NCBI GenBank assembly: GCA_022606135.1
Contig: JABYQN010000013.1
Location: 124,001-188,000, forward strand
From: Fomes fomentarius
Taxonomy: Eukaryota > Basidiomycota > Agaricomycetes > Polyporales > Polyporaceae
DNA length: 64,000 nucleotides
Direction of reading: 5' to 3'
A program made the position numbers and the translations under genes. Numbering within the stretch: the stretch's first letter is position 1; every line of letters begins with the position of its first letter. Under the pieces are notes generated by a model that made no database searches, was not told where the DNA came from, and saw only the letters and a program-made list of their open reading frames with translations. This document shows, piece by piece, positions 45,589 through 57,048 of this stretch.

Positions 45589-46015
45589 GCGTGGCGCGTA
45601 TGCATCACCACCGGTCATCCTCCCCGTCTAGTCTGCTTTCGTGTTAATCGCTGTCATGTTCCATTCCGTCCATGTGCTCGCTTGCTCCCAAATACACCGT
45701 ATGTCGAGGGAGTTTCCTGTTCTGTCTTGTGTCGGTAGATGGACTTTGCAGGTGCTATTTATGGTTTATCTCGTCGTCGTCATGACATACCGTTACGTCG
45801 TGTAGCAGCAGACATCATCTGTATTCTATTGTGTACAGTATAATCACGTAGTCGGGTGTTCTCAGATGCCTGAGATCGTGATGGAAACACCCTAAACTTA
45901 CGTAGCACCTCCTTCTCGTGGTGCATCAGTAATCTTAACACCATACTAGAGACTTCCTCGGACTGATCGAACAGAGACAAGAAGACGGCGATTTTGTCAT
46001 CTGCGGATGAAAGCT
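45589..46015. other. Convergent intergenic region
   Basis: This stretch separates the 3' ends of the transcription factor and of glyoxal oxidase copy 5. No gene was seen; it should hold both terminators. Confidence 0.4.
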
Positions 46016-47876
46016 TCACTCGAGGGTCGGCGGAGAGTTCCCGCTGCCCATCATGACCCACGCGCCCTCGCTGCTGACATCGTCCACCGTCAAGAAGATC
46101 GTCGCCGGTCCGGGAGGATATACTCGGCCATTCGGAGGAGTAGTGAAGGTAAGCGAGTTTCGGTCCTGCGAGATTTGGGCATCCATGAAGACGAGTCGAG
46201 CACTAGAGTGGAAAGCATGGGTGGAGAAGCCAAGGTCCATCAACGAGACTAGTCGTCGTAGTGATAAAGTCAGCCAGCAGTGCACGCGAACGCGGTTTCG
46301 ATTAACGAGATGGACGAACCTTGGACCTTCGCACCAGTACGACTCAATGAGGCTGGCAACGAAATCGGCACTGTGACCTCCCTCCCGAACCCGAGTTTCT
46401 CAGGCATGTCGAGGATCTTCGGCCGGTCCATGGACATGAACGGCGGGTCAAGTGTCTGGATCCTGAACTCGCTCGGAAACGTGACATTCAGTTCGACAAA
46501 GTTGTTCGGGTTGTTCCCGCCGATGAGGAAGTTGCCCTGCGGAGTCAGTGTGACCGTGGAGTGATACATACGGGCGATGGTCGAGTTTGGCATCCCCGCA
46601 TTCGTGATGCGCTGCCCTAGAGGCGCGTCGGGCGTATACAGCGATGGCACGAACACTGGATGGTCCGCATTCGAGTTCCCGACTGGGTCTGCGGTGTTCC
46701 CAATTGCAGCGAAACCGGTCCCGGCGCCGTTGATGATCAGGATCTGGCCGTTGGGCGCATGGACGAGTTCGGGCATGATGCGACCCTCGAGCATGTGCTC
46801 CACTTCCCAGCCGCATTCGATGCCCTCGGGAGTGAGAGTGATGCGAGAGCATTGGGAGCTGGCAGGGAACTGAGATGAGAGGTTTGCTGATGGAATACTG
46901 TCGTCCGCCGTGGAGCCACCGCACACTAGAACCTCCGCGATGTAGTCAGGGGGCGAGAGTGGGAGGAGGATTGCGGAGCCATCCATTGGATTTGTTACTC
47001 GTACACCATTGGGGATTTGGGGGAGTGGTGTTTCGGTGTCCGCCTCGATATCGTATATCATAGACTGGTTGTTCGCCACCATGAACACACGCCCATCCGG
47101 GAGGGCGAAGGCTCTGCATGTTACAAAATGAGCACACAAATGCAGCTGCACGATGCAGTATCAGAAACGCGCACCGGGGGAACATGTTGGCTGGGAGTGT
47201 CCTCTCTAGGAATGCCGAGGGACGCGGAGTGTCCTCTTTACGCGGGAAGAATTCGAAGCTATTCGCGGGGTCGATGTTGTAGAACTTCGCGGTGGTGTGG
47301 GAACCACCGAATATCATAAGACTCCCATCGAAGATGCGGATGGAGGATGTGTACCAGCGGTTCTCCAGGAGCGTTAACGTCTGCGGATCTTCAAACAGCG
47401 TACAGTTGTCGCCGACTGGAGACGTACATGGCTCGAAAATGCGTATAGCTGCTGGTCCAGTCAGGATGACGCCGGGGTTGCCGTCAAATCCATGCGGATC
47501 TCCTCCAACACTGACCTGCGAGATGAGGTCGTCATGTATTCTAGCAATATTCAGCTGCAGCAAATCATACCATAGAACCATTACTGATCAAGGCACCGCT
47601 TGCGCAGAATGAGTTCGTGATAACGTCGAGCGGCCGAACAGTGTTCGTCTCGAGATTCCACAGAGCACCCCAAGCAGAGTGACCGTTGATCTGAAGCGGG
47701 TCGTTTGTGGCGCGATCGAGGAATAGGACTAAGGTAGGCGATACGACGACTGCTTCAAGCGCGACGATGCCGGATGTGCCGTTTTTAAGATCAAACCGCC
47801 ATCCCGGAGTGTCTTCTCTTGCAGCTTGTGCAGAGTGTGCGAGCACAGAGAGGGCTGAGAGAAAGAGAAGCTTCAT
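46016..47876 (-). CDS. Glyoxal oxidase-like copper radical oxidase, copy 5
   Basis: Exons 47876-47571, 47515-47175, 47113-46320 and 46248-46016 give 557 aa. The signal peptide is [20 protein letters not shown]. Cofactor blocks are NSFCASG, NRWYTSS, RMYHST and [10 protein letters not shown]. This copy is the parent, or sister, of the pseudogene at 53.2-54.0 kb, which repeats its 5' half and promoter. Confidence 0.92.
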
Positions 47877-48723
47877 CTGGGAAATGTGAGGTGTGCGGTA
47901 GCTGCGTCCCTACAGACCGAGAAACCGGATTGGAAGGGTTTATATGGCGCATAAGGGGGCCCACGCATAGCAAAGATCAAGGAGTTACTGGGCGTGAAGT
48001 GTTGAGATTGTGCTTCCTATACTACTCTCATGATCGTGGACGCACCCTACACTCGAATTATTGAATGGATGCAAAGCGTGGTAGCTATGGCTATAAATCG
48101 CTATGCTTGTGAGAGTGATGATAAGTGACTATCAATGGAGAAGACAACGAATTTGGCACAGAAGTAAATACGTGATCCTGATAAACTCCATCTCGGCGTC
48201 TAAACGTCAAGGCTGGTGGCGAAAGTTGGTCAAGACGCTCGGGGACAGCTCGAGAGAAATGGTCAACAGACCGGTGTCCGGTCTGCTCTCGTTCCTGACT
48301 CGTGTTGGATGCCGGTGCCTGGGTGCCGGTGCCTGGTGTACCAAAGGATAATTCGCCACGGCGACATGCCATTACACGGCCAGTTTCTCGCATGCGTGTG
48401 TTTTGCCATACTACTGAGAGTGCAGATATCGTCTACAAGGAAATTGGATTCAGTGTAGCCCAAACCGGAGCCAGCAAGGTGGGACTTATCCCATATTTTA
48501 GTGTACAATGACTGTTCTTTTCACCTGTTTGTCTTTTCGGCGGTTGAAGGAACTTGAATCAGCGCGGACATCGATGAAGTTACAGCGTTTGTTTCTCGAA
48601 ACAAGCTCGAGGAGGGGGGAAGTGTGCTCGCTAGATCGTGAGCACACGCAACATGCTAGGTATGTTTGCCTAGATTTGTGAGCCCCGCAGCGTGCAGGGC
48701 GGAGGGAGCGCGTGGTCGGTGGA
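46648..48723 (+). repeat. Direct duplication, unit 1 (5' part of copy 5 plus upstream DNA)
   Basis: This segment recurs in direct orientation at 53216-54904, with an internal deletion of about 500 bp in the second unit. It ends at GGTGGA, exactly where the inverted right arm begins. Confidence 0.85.
47939..47944 (-). promoter_or_regulatory. TATA box of glyoxal oxidase copy 5
   Basis: TATAAA on the minus strand lies 63 nt upstream of the start. It is conserved in the pseudogene copy at 54020-54025. Confidence 0.65.
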
Positions 48724-49021
48724 TGACCTCAAGAATCAAGTCGTTTGACGCGGCCAACTCCGAGTCGGCCGGCTCTTTCGGTTGGGCGTCTAGGATACCC
48801 AAATGAACTGGCGCTTGTTCAACTGCTTGTTAACCTTCGAGCATCATCAACACAGATCTTCAAAAACGGCAAGTTCTGCTGACGCCTCAGCCTTACCATC
48901 ATCGACAACGAGTGAAGAACGCATTTTTTGACCTTTGGGAATACTGTTCTCCACTTCGCTTGAACCGGTACAGTGGTGAGTATCCGACTGCCAGTGCCGT
49001 ATGGGCTCATGCTTCTGCCAT

Positions 49022-49061
49022 GTCCCTGAAGTTCTTATCTGCGGTGGCAGCGACATAGACC
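49022..49061 (+). pseudogene. About 40-bp relic of a deleted glyoxal oxidase gene
   Basis: Read on the plus strand this codes for [13 protein letters not shown], which is exon 3 of copy 4 (ICGGSDID at about 33840-33880 on the minus strand), with one or two base differences. The flanks match the outer flanks of copy 4 in the left arm, so a whole gene was excised here except for this piece. Confidence 0.8.
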
Positions 49062-50709
49062 AGATTTATATTAAGGGTGTAAGAGCACAGGACATATAAA
49101 AAAGAGGCAGGCAATCTATGGTCTAGAACAGCTTGACTAGACTCATGTGAGAAACGTTGTGCCCGGGTCATCTTTGCGCGAGCAAAGGGAGGCGAGGGAG
49201 AGTGTTAGAAGTAGTAGTTTAATGAGAGACTCGGACAGCCTAGACTCTGTGTACTTGTGCCACGACTGCGGCCGCAATGAGATAGCAAGACGGTCATAGG
49301 TCCAGTCCCGTGGGCAATTGAAGACGTCGACGGCAAACGTGTTACACATGATTGCGCATGGATGGATGCTTTCAATCTCTTCTTCAAACTCCACCGAGGG
49401 TAAGTGTCCGCCCGCTCTTGAACCTTCAAACTCTGTCTACTGGGTACCACTACCTCGGATGATGCTCGAGGGTCACGTTGGCTGTAGTCGTGGAGCTGAC
49501 GGTGCATAGAAGGAGGTGTGTGGGAGGGAGACTGAGTGCAGGCAAAGGGTCGTGAGTTATGATGGAGAACCTTGAAGCATACTACCCATGTCCTCCTTCA
49601 TTGGAACGTGCATCTGCGGACTCGCCGCAACTTGTATTTGTTTTCTGGCAAGCCCATAGTAGGTGTCGAGTAAAAGATACTGAAAGCGATATATCACACA
49701 AGTACAAGAATGAAGACACGACTAGAGTCGATGTGGTTCAACCATCACATTGTTCCTGATTGTCCCAGTTACCGATTTTCCGATGTCGCGGTGAACTTCC
49801 ATAGCGTCTCAGACGGCGGCACGGTTCGGCGTCCATTAGCGCCCAGTAGTGAGAAATTTGCGTTGACATGTACAGCGAGGCATTTGTGCTTCGATTCACC
49901 ACCACTAGTCTCCGCGCCGTACCCTGTCTCTGAGCTTAGGACAAGCATGTGTCGCTCGACGGCGGCTTGCTGCAATATTGTGCATACGCCAGACTCAGAC
50001 TCAGCTACCGCGACGTTCTTCAAGGTATTTCTAATTCCACCCTACCCATGCTAGTGCAGTGCCCAGACCACAAAACACCTTCCCTCTACCCAGCCCTGAC
50101 CCAGCTATCCCTTCATCGAAGCCAGAGTGCTTGTTTTATGTGGGACTCAGGGACTCTCGACTACTATTAAGTAAGCTATTCTAAGCCCTACGTTCCCCAC
50201 AAGGCTTATCAAGCCATTGTTGTCGAACTGTCAACGTACTGTGGATGAGGTAAGCATCGCAACAATAATTCACAATATGACTATGACGAGATCTGAAACA
50301 TAGATCAATTGAGAGGAGCGCATAGCTGCGCCAGTCCGGCGATGACATCCTGATACGGGGTGGGAGTACGGAATCTTTACCTAGTTCCTCGACTGACGAC
50401 GTTGCTGACTCGACTGACACAAAGGAGTCACGTAGTGTAGGTACCTATTTTCCCATACAGAGCACCTTCGCCTGTCAAGGACCTCAGTCGGAGGGTCCAA
50501 GATAACGTCGAAGAGGTCCATGTAAGATGCTACACGGTGTCCCGCACTTCAACTCTCATCTCGTACAAGGGTAGACTGCGGGGATGAAATGTATATGCTC
50601 TTCTTTTGGTGCAGTCCTCTCTCACCGGACGACACGGCACGTTGACAAAGCCGCAGCAATCTTCAGGCTTCTTGCTTTGATGTCTTGCAGCAACCACGAC
50701 TGTTACACC

Positions 50710-50715
50710 TATAAA
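50710..50715 (+). promoter_or_regulatory. TATA box of glyoxal oxidase copy 6
   Basis: TATAAA lies 58 nt before the ATG and corresponds to the box of copy 3. Confidence 0.65.
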
Positions 50716-50772
50716 GCCTCGTCGCGGGACGAGAATCATGTCTTTGTGGACTGAAATATCAGCGGTGACTTC

Positions 50773-52658
50773 ATGGCGGTTATGTCTAGGTCTCTCTACG
50801 CCATCACTCTCCTCTTTGCTTCAATCGCCGGTGCGGCTCCTGCTGCACCGGGGTGGAGCTTCGACCTTCTCGATCAGACTTCTGGGATCGTCGTCCTAGA
50901 GTCCATCATCGTCTCTCCCACTCTTGCGCTCTTCTTCGACCGCGCATCTGACGACCCGCTTCAAATCAACGGCCATCCTGCCTGGGGCGCTTTATGGAAT
51001 CTCCAGACTCACGAAGTCACCGCTCTCAATGTCATCACGAACTCGTGGTGTGCGGGCGGCGCATTGCTCAGCAATGGGACGATGGTTGGTATACAACTAT
51101 TATCGTCTCATGTACGTTGACTAACTTCGTATTCAGGCAAGCATTGGTGGAGATCAAGGTGGCTTCAACAACAATCCCGCTATCAAGCCCGGTAATCAAG
51201 CTATCCGGCTGTTTGAGCCCTGCGAGTCTCCTACGGGCGAAGGATGCACCGTCTTCGAGGACCCCAATCTGCAGCTCCTCGCCGAACGTTGGTACCCATC
51301 GTCCATCCGTATCTCCGACGGTAGCCTCTTGATCGCTGGTGGCTCACACGTCACTGCGCACTTCTTCAACACCGACCCCGAGAGCAGCTTCGAGTTCTTC
51401 CCGCGTAAAGAAGAGACAGTGCGCCCGTCGCCCTTCTTAGCGAGGGCATTGCCTGCCAACCTGTTCCCGAGGTTCGTCTTCCTAGTCGTGCTATCGTGTG
51501 CTTATCAGCAGCTCATCACCGCCATCTCGTCCCAGGCTGTTCGCTTTGCCGGATGGCAAAATCTTCATGGTCGCGAACAACCAGAGCATCATCTACGACA
51601 TCGACGCTCAGACCGAGACAATCCTGCCAGACATCCCCAACGGTGTCCGTGTCACAGCGCCCACCGATGGCTCTGCTATCCTCCTTCCGCTCTCACCTCC
51701 AGACTACATACCTGAGGTGCTCGTTTGTGGTGGCTCAGACATTGACGATCGTACCTCAGTGGAGAACCTCTCCTCTCAGCACCCAGCGACGACGCAATGC
51801 TCGCGCATCATGCTCACTCCCGAGGGAATCGAGAAGGGATGGGAGGTAGAGCACATGCTCGAGGGTCGTACGCTCAACGAGCTTCTGCACATCCCGAATG
51901 GGCAGATCCTCATCTCCAACGGAGCCAGCAAAGGTTTCTCCGGCTTCAGAGACTTGAATCCCGCAATCCCCGACCCCGTGGACAACTCGAACGCAGACGA
52001 CGCGGCGCTCATCCCATCCATCTACACGCCCGACGCACCTCTGGGGCAGCGCATCAGCAACGAAGGCATGCCGAACGCGACTATCGCGCGGATGTACCAT
52101 TCGACGATCACGCTCACTCCACAGGGGAACTTCCTGGTCTCCGGGAGCAACCCGAACAATAGCACGATGATCACGTCGGGTGTGAAGTTCCCATCGGAGT
52201 TCCGCGTGCAGCTGCTCAACCCGCCGTTCATGTTCGTTGCTCGGCCGGAGATCTTGGATATGCCCAAGAAGCTCGGGTTTGGGGAGAGCGTCACCGTCCC
52301 GATATCTCTCCCGGACTCGCTCAACCGAAGCGACGCGAAGGTACAAGGTACGCTCTAGTCTACCCACTCTCTTCTTGTCTTCGTCTTCGTCTTCATCACA
52401 ATTCCTCTAACATCGGCTTGTGCAGTGTCGCTTATGGACCTCGGTTTCTCAACTCACGGGTTCCACATGGGCGCGCGCCTTGTGTTCATGGACGCGACGA
52501 TCTCCTCCGATGGCCAGTCACTTACGTTCGTCACTCCACCCAACGGTCGTGTCTACCCGCCTGGCCCGGCTACCATCTTCTTGACTGTGGACGACGTCAC
52601 TAGCGAAGGAGCTTGGGTTATGGTCGGAAGCGGTAACCCTCCTCCAACTCTTGAGTAA
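50773..52658 (+). CDS. Glyoxal oxidase-like copper radical oxidase, copy 6
   Basis: Exons 50773-51084, 51137-51471, 51536-52347 and 52426-52658 give 563 aa. This is the only plus-strand member of the array and sits in the right arm of the inverted duplication. It differs from copy 3 at scattered residues (for example NSWCAGG versus NSWCSGG), and all active-site blocks ([23 protein letters not shown]) are intact. Both paralogues therefore appear functional. Confidence 0.93.
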
Positions 52659-53206
52659 GGGCGGGACTCGGAAACTAGTGCCATGACTGTTATGACTGCT
52701 GCAGAAAGAATTGCGTGTATGATATCGATATGCGATGGGCTGACAGGCAGACATGATCTACGAATGCAACTTGCACACGGAAACTAAGGCAGGCGCCAAT
52801 ACGGGCTCTGGACTCTGAACCGCCATTCGGATCATCTGCGAGAGAGTGACGAGTCGGAGCAAGGAACGTCTCTCCGGCCAATACGAACGGAGTACACGAA
52901 CTTCTTCTCCTACTCTCAGGGCTGCATCATGAGGACCCAGTATTGAACGCGACTGTAGACCGGCGCACGGCTCCATTCATAGCCTAGTAGGTTTTGTTCT
53001 CAGACTACGGCCGTGTACTGAACTGTAGGTGTGTTCTGATCGTTTCCATGCCTCATCAGAGCTCTATCTCATTCGTCATGAAAGTCATATGAGCGCAGTT
53101 TGGCAGACCTGTGATGCAGAACGGCCGCAGAAACATGTGAAACGCTTGGTGAATTGTACTGGAGTACACCTTCCTTGGGAACCTTCAAGGCACAATAGAA
53201 GGGATC
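52659..53206. other. Downstream flank of copy 6 (end of right arm)
   Basis: No gene. The stretch is an inverted match of 28880-28331. Confidence 0.5.
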
Positions 53207-53957
53207 CTATATCTTCACGAACACTGGATGGTCCGCGTTCGAGTTCCCGAATGGGTCCACGGTGTTCCCAATTGCAGCGAAACCGGTCCCGCCGTCGTTG
53301 ATGATAGTCTCCTCTTTACGCAGGAAGAACTCGAAGCTATGCGCGGGGTCGATGTTGTAGAACTTCGCGGTGGTGTGGGAACCACCGAATATCATAAGAC
53401 TCCCATCGAAGATGCGGATGGAGGATGTGTACCAGCGGTTCTCCAGGAGCGTCAACGTCTGCGGATCGTCAAAGAGCGTACAGCCGTCGCCGACTGGAGA
53501 CGCACACGGCTCGAAAATGCAGATAGCTGCTGGTCCAGTCAGGATGACGCCTGGGTTGCCGTCAAATCCATGCGGACCTCCTCCAACACTGACCTACGCG
53601 ATGAGCTCGTCACCGTGTATTCTAGCAACATTCAGCTGCAGCAAGTCATACCATAGAACCATTACTGATCAAGGCGCCACTTGCGCAGAATGAGTTCGTG
53701 AGGACGTCGAGCGGCCGAACAGTGTTCGTCTCGAGATTCCACAGAGCACCCCAAGCAGAGTGACCGTTGATCTGAAGCGGGTCGTTTGTGGCGCGATCGA
53801 GGACAAGGACCAAGGTAGACGATACGACGACTGCTTCAAGCGCCACGATGCCGGATGTGCCGTTCTTCAGATCAAACCGCCATTCTGGAGTGTCTGTTCT
53901 TGCAGCTTGTGCGGAGTGTGCGAGCACGGAGAGAGCTGAGAGAAAGCGAAGCTTTAT
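53207..53957 (-). pseudogene. Glyoxal oxidase pseudogene (copy 7), duplicate of copy 5
   Basis: The first exon and most of the second match copy 5 closely, but three lesions are visible. The start codon is ATA instead of ATG (53957-53955). The second exon is fused directly to a middle piece of the third (RKEET followed by [13 protein letters not shown]), which removes about 500 bp including the second intron. The gene is also cut off near 53214, where the inverted arm begins. The TATA box and first intron survive. Confidence 0.9.
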
Positions 53958-54904
53958 CTGGTAAATGTGAGGTATGCGGTAGCTGCGTCCCTCCAGACCG
54001 AAAGACCGGATTGGAAGGGTTTATATAGCGCATAGGGGGGCCCACGCATAGCAAAGATCAAGGAGTTACTGGGTGTGAAGTGTTGAGAATGTGCTTCCTA
54101 CCCCAGTACTCTCATGATCGTGGACGCACCCTACACTCGAATTATTGAATCGATTCAAAGCGTGGTAGCTATGGCTATAAACCGCTATGCTTGCGAGAGT
54201 GATGATGAGTGACTATCAATGGAGAAGACAACGATTTTGATACAGAAGCAAATCCGTGATCCTGATAACCTCCATCCAGGCGTCTCAACACCAAGGCTAG
54301 TGGTCCGCTCGGGGACAGCTCGAGGGAGATACTAAACACACGGGTGTCTGGTCTGCTCTCGTTCCTGACTCACGTTTGGACGCCGGTGCCTGGTGTACCA
54401 AAGCTGATTAATGATTCGCCACGGCGACATGGTATTGCACTGCCAATTCCTCGCAAGGCTTAGGAAATGTACTCGCCAAAGCTATCTTTCTACAGCTCCC
54501 GTTGTTACAGCCGTGGAAAATTGTCCGTTCAGCTGACGTCGAGAGTTTGACCGCAGAGAGAAGCGGTGTTCGTGTATTCTGCCATACCCGCAGGCCCTGA
54601 GAGTACATCATCTACAAGGAAATCGGATTCAGTGTCGTCCAAGGCCAAAACGAAGTCAGTCAGTGACTGAAAGGTGGGACCTATCCCATATCTCAATGTA
54701 CACTGACTGTTCTTTTCGCCTGGTTGTCTTGAAGGGATCAGAGCGGACATCGATGATATTACAGCCTTCGTTTCTCAAATGAGCATGAGGAGAGGGGAAG
54801 TTTGCTCGCCGGATCGTGAACGCACGCCACAGGTTAGTGAAGATGTTTATATAAATTCGAGAACCCCGCAGCGTGCAGGGCGGAGGGAGCGCGTGGACGG
54901 TGGA
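53216..54904 (+). repeat. Direct duplication, unit 2
   Basis: It matches 46648-48723 in the same orientation, minus about 500 bp. The last shared bases are GGTGGA; beyond them the sequences diverge completely (TGACC... in unit 1, GAAGTT... in unit 2). Confidence 0.85.
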
Positions 54905-55655
54905 GAAGTTGGCAGTGCGAAAAACATCAAGGTTGCCTTGACATCTCCAAAGGTTGTGCGGAGCATCAAATTCTAAGCGGAGAAGGCGGCTTATTCCGCG
55001 AACCTAGAGAGGTGAAAACTTTGGCGCGCGCCAAGATATTGAACTTGACTCCGAAGTCTGGTGCAATGCTGGATCGCACGAACACCTTGATATGTAGCAC
55101 ATATGAGTCTATGTTCAAGCACGGAAAACTTGTCAAGGAACTATCGATGTTGTAGGCGACTCGGAGTTCCGGGCGTTCAAATACGACACCGCAAATGGAG
55201 GATGAACTTAGTAGGTCTTCTAACCCGTTACAGCAGTCAATGTGGTCAGTATACTGATCTTCTGATTGCCAGAGTGGGGAAGTCTGTCAGAACTGAGAGT
55301 TCCCAGTTGATGTGGCTCGATGAAAGATTGCTGTCAGGTATGACTTGAAACTCGCAAACGATCCTCTAATGGAAGGTGCTGAAGTTCGTCTTTTCTATGT
55401 GACCGTCATCGGAAGGAATTCTGCCTACAGTTGAGTGGGTTCTGCTAGTGAAACCGGGGGATTAAATGACAGATACGGCTTCTGTGCGTTCATTCGACGG
55501 TTAGGATTCCCTCCCCGTATGACTGAAACAATGGTTCTGGCCTTTGGAAGGGATTGGGCTCCGTACAGCTCCCGATGTTTGCCCAAGTACTAAAAGGAGA
55601 CGAGCTACTGCTCGCTTTCTCCAGTGCACTTCGTCCTGACTTCAACATCGTCATC
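53958..55655. other. Intergenic region
   Basis: The part to 54904 belongs to the direct repeat and carries the orphan promoter of the pseudogene. From 54905 to 55655 nothing is recognised except the presumed promoter of the small secreted protein. Confidence 0.45.
54020..54025 (-). promoter_or_regulatory. Orphan TATA box of glyoxal oxidase pseudogene
   Basis: TATAAA on the minus strand is conserved from copy 5. Confidence 0.5.
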
Positions 55656-56392
55656 ATGCAGTCCTTCCTCGTCGCTCTTATTGCAGTAGCCATCGCTACC
55701 CAGACTGGTGCCGTTCCCGCACCACGCTTGTCCGCTACTGCAGTGCTCGACGAGGGCCCTGTCTCGGTCGACCTCGAAGCCGTCGTGCCCACTCCCACTG
55801 TTGCCATTGCTCTTCCCACTCCGAAGATCGTCAAGGTACAGTGCAAGCACATGTGCAAAGTCAGACATTCATACTGATTGAGTCACGTATCTTGTCTCCA
55901 CAGGCTCGCGCTGCAGAGGTTTGCGGCTTTCCAGTGGTCCCGCTCTACCGTGCCGCGAGCGCGAGCCTCCACGACCGTATTTTCACCACCAACCCCGAGG
56001 AGATAGAGGCTGCGCTCGCTAGCGGGCAGTACATACACGAAGCGGTCATCGCCTCCGTCTACAGCAACAACACGGGCCCGAACGTCCCCAACGCCATCCC
56101 ACTCTACAAGCTGCACAGCGTCGAGAAAACGGATCATTTCATCACGACCTCGTGGGAAGAGGTGCAGTCCGCCGTAAACGACAATGGGTACTCGTACCAG
56201 GGTATCACCGCATACGTGTACCCGGCCGCTCAGGCTGGGTGCGCGGGGACAGTCCCGCTCTACAGAGAGTACAACCCAAAGATCCAGAATCACCAGTATT
56301 CCACCGCCAAGCCTACCTCCACCCCTATCGCGGGCGACGCAAACGGGTACTTTTATGAGGGAATCACGGGGTACGTGTTCGCACCCCAGTGA
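55656..56392 (+). CDS. Small secreted DUF5648-like protein
   Basis: Two exons (55656-55835, 55904-56392) give 222 aa. Residues 1-19 form a signal peptide, and a Pro/Val-rich propeptide-like stretch follows. From about residue 66 there are three related units built on VPLYRxxxxxLHDRIFTT, IPLYKLHSVEKTDHFITT and VPLYREYNPKIQNHQYST, each followed by GY(x)YxGIxxYVY-type ends. This is the aromatic repeat pattern of DUF5648, found in secreted fungal proteins of unknown function and as an accessory domain next to bacterial hydrolases. It is likely extracellular and may bind carbohydrate or cell wall, which is inference. A long antisense open frame over this gene is a shadow. Confidence 0.8.
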
Positions 56393-57048
56393 GCAAGGTG
56401 AGCCCGGACGGTCTTGCGTATGATATCTATGCGAAGCTCTAGGTTGACTGCGCTCGACAGACATGTTACCTAACCGGCCTCCAGTCTCTGCGCTTCCGCC
56501 GAAAAGCCAGTGTTCTGTGTTTGGTTCATTGGCCAGTGGTAATGCTGGATACTGTTGTATTATTACTCTTTCCCGATGTTCACATTCTTTTGTCGAACGG
56601 TTATGCTTCAGTTCGAATGGCAAGTGGTCCCGTGTGGGAAGGTTTGGTAGTTCGTGGTTTGCGGAGAACAGCGAAGTCTGATCAGACGCGGTTCTATCTA
56701 TCATTGCACCACAATTGGTATGTCACCGGTGAATAGAAGTCGCGGTCCCACTCCTCTGATCAAAACGCGTTGATGCCTTCGTCGCACTTAAGTGGTCCAT
56801 TCTTCGTAATGTCAGGTCGTGACACTTCTGCGCTGACATCCAACACATTTGTCTAGGCAAACTGGATCGGGTATTCGACCAGAGCACTGGTGGGCCTACC
56901 TTGGTGCCCCAGTCCACTCAAGATCAAACCTTCTCAGTCTGAAGTTGATGCATCCATGGACTTCTAAGTCAACGTCGAATTCATGCTGGCGACACGTACG
57001 ATACACTCCTTCTGAACCAGATACAACTCTGTAACACTTGCTACCGTC
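56393..57048. other. Convergent intergenic region
   Basis: Nothing recognised between the 3' ends of the DUF5648-like gene and glyoxal oxidase copy 8. Confidence 0.45.

Larger units (their letters stand above)
47877..50772. other. Intergenic region: upstream of copy 5, then right duplication arm
   Basis: No intact gene is present. It contains the copy 5 promoter, the end of direct-repeat unit 1 (48723), the start of the inverted arm (48724), a relic of a lost glyoxal oxidase (49022-49061) and the copy 6 promoter. Small frames here mirror frames in the left arm. Confidence 0.5.
48724..53214 (-). repeat. Right arm of the large inverted segmental duplication
   Basis: This is the reverse-complement counterpart of 28331-35572, shortened to 4.5 kb by loss of the copy 4 homologue and absence of the MITE-like element. 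Both ends abut copies of the direct repeat. The left junction shares TGGA between the two joined sequences. Confidence 0.85.

Noticed and set aside
55883..56704. 273-aa minus-strand open frame
   Set aside because: Antisense to the DUF5648-like gene, which has a signal peptide, a clean intron and repeated motifs.
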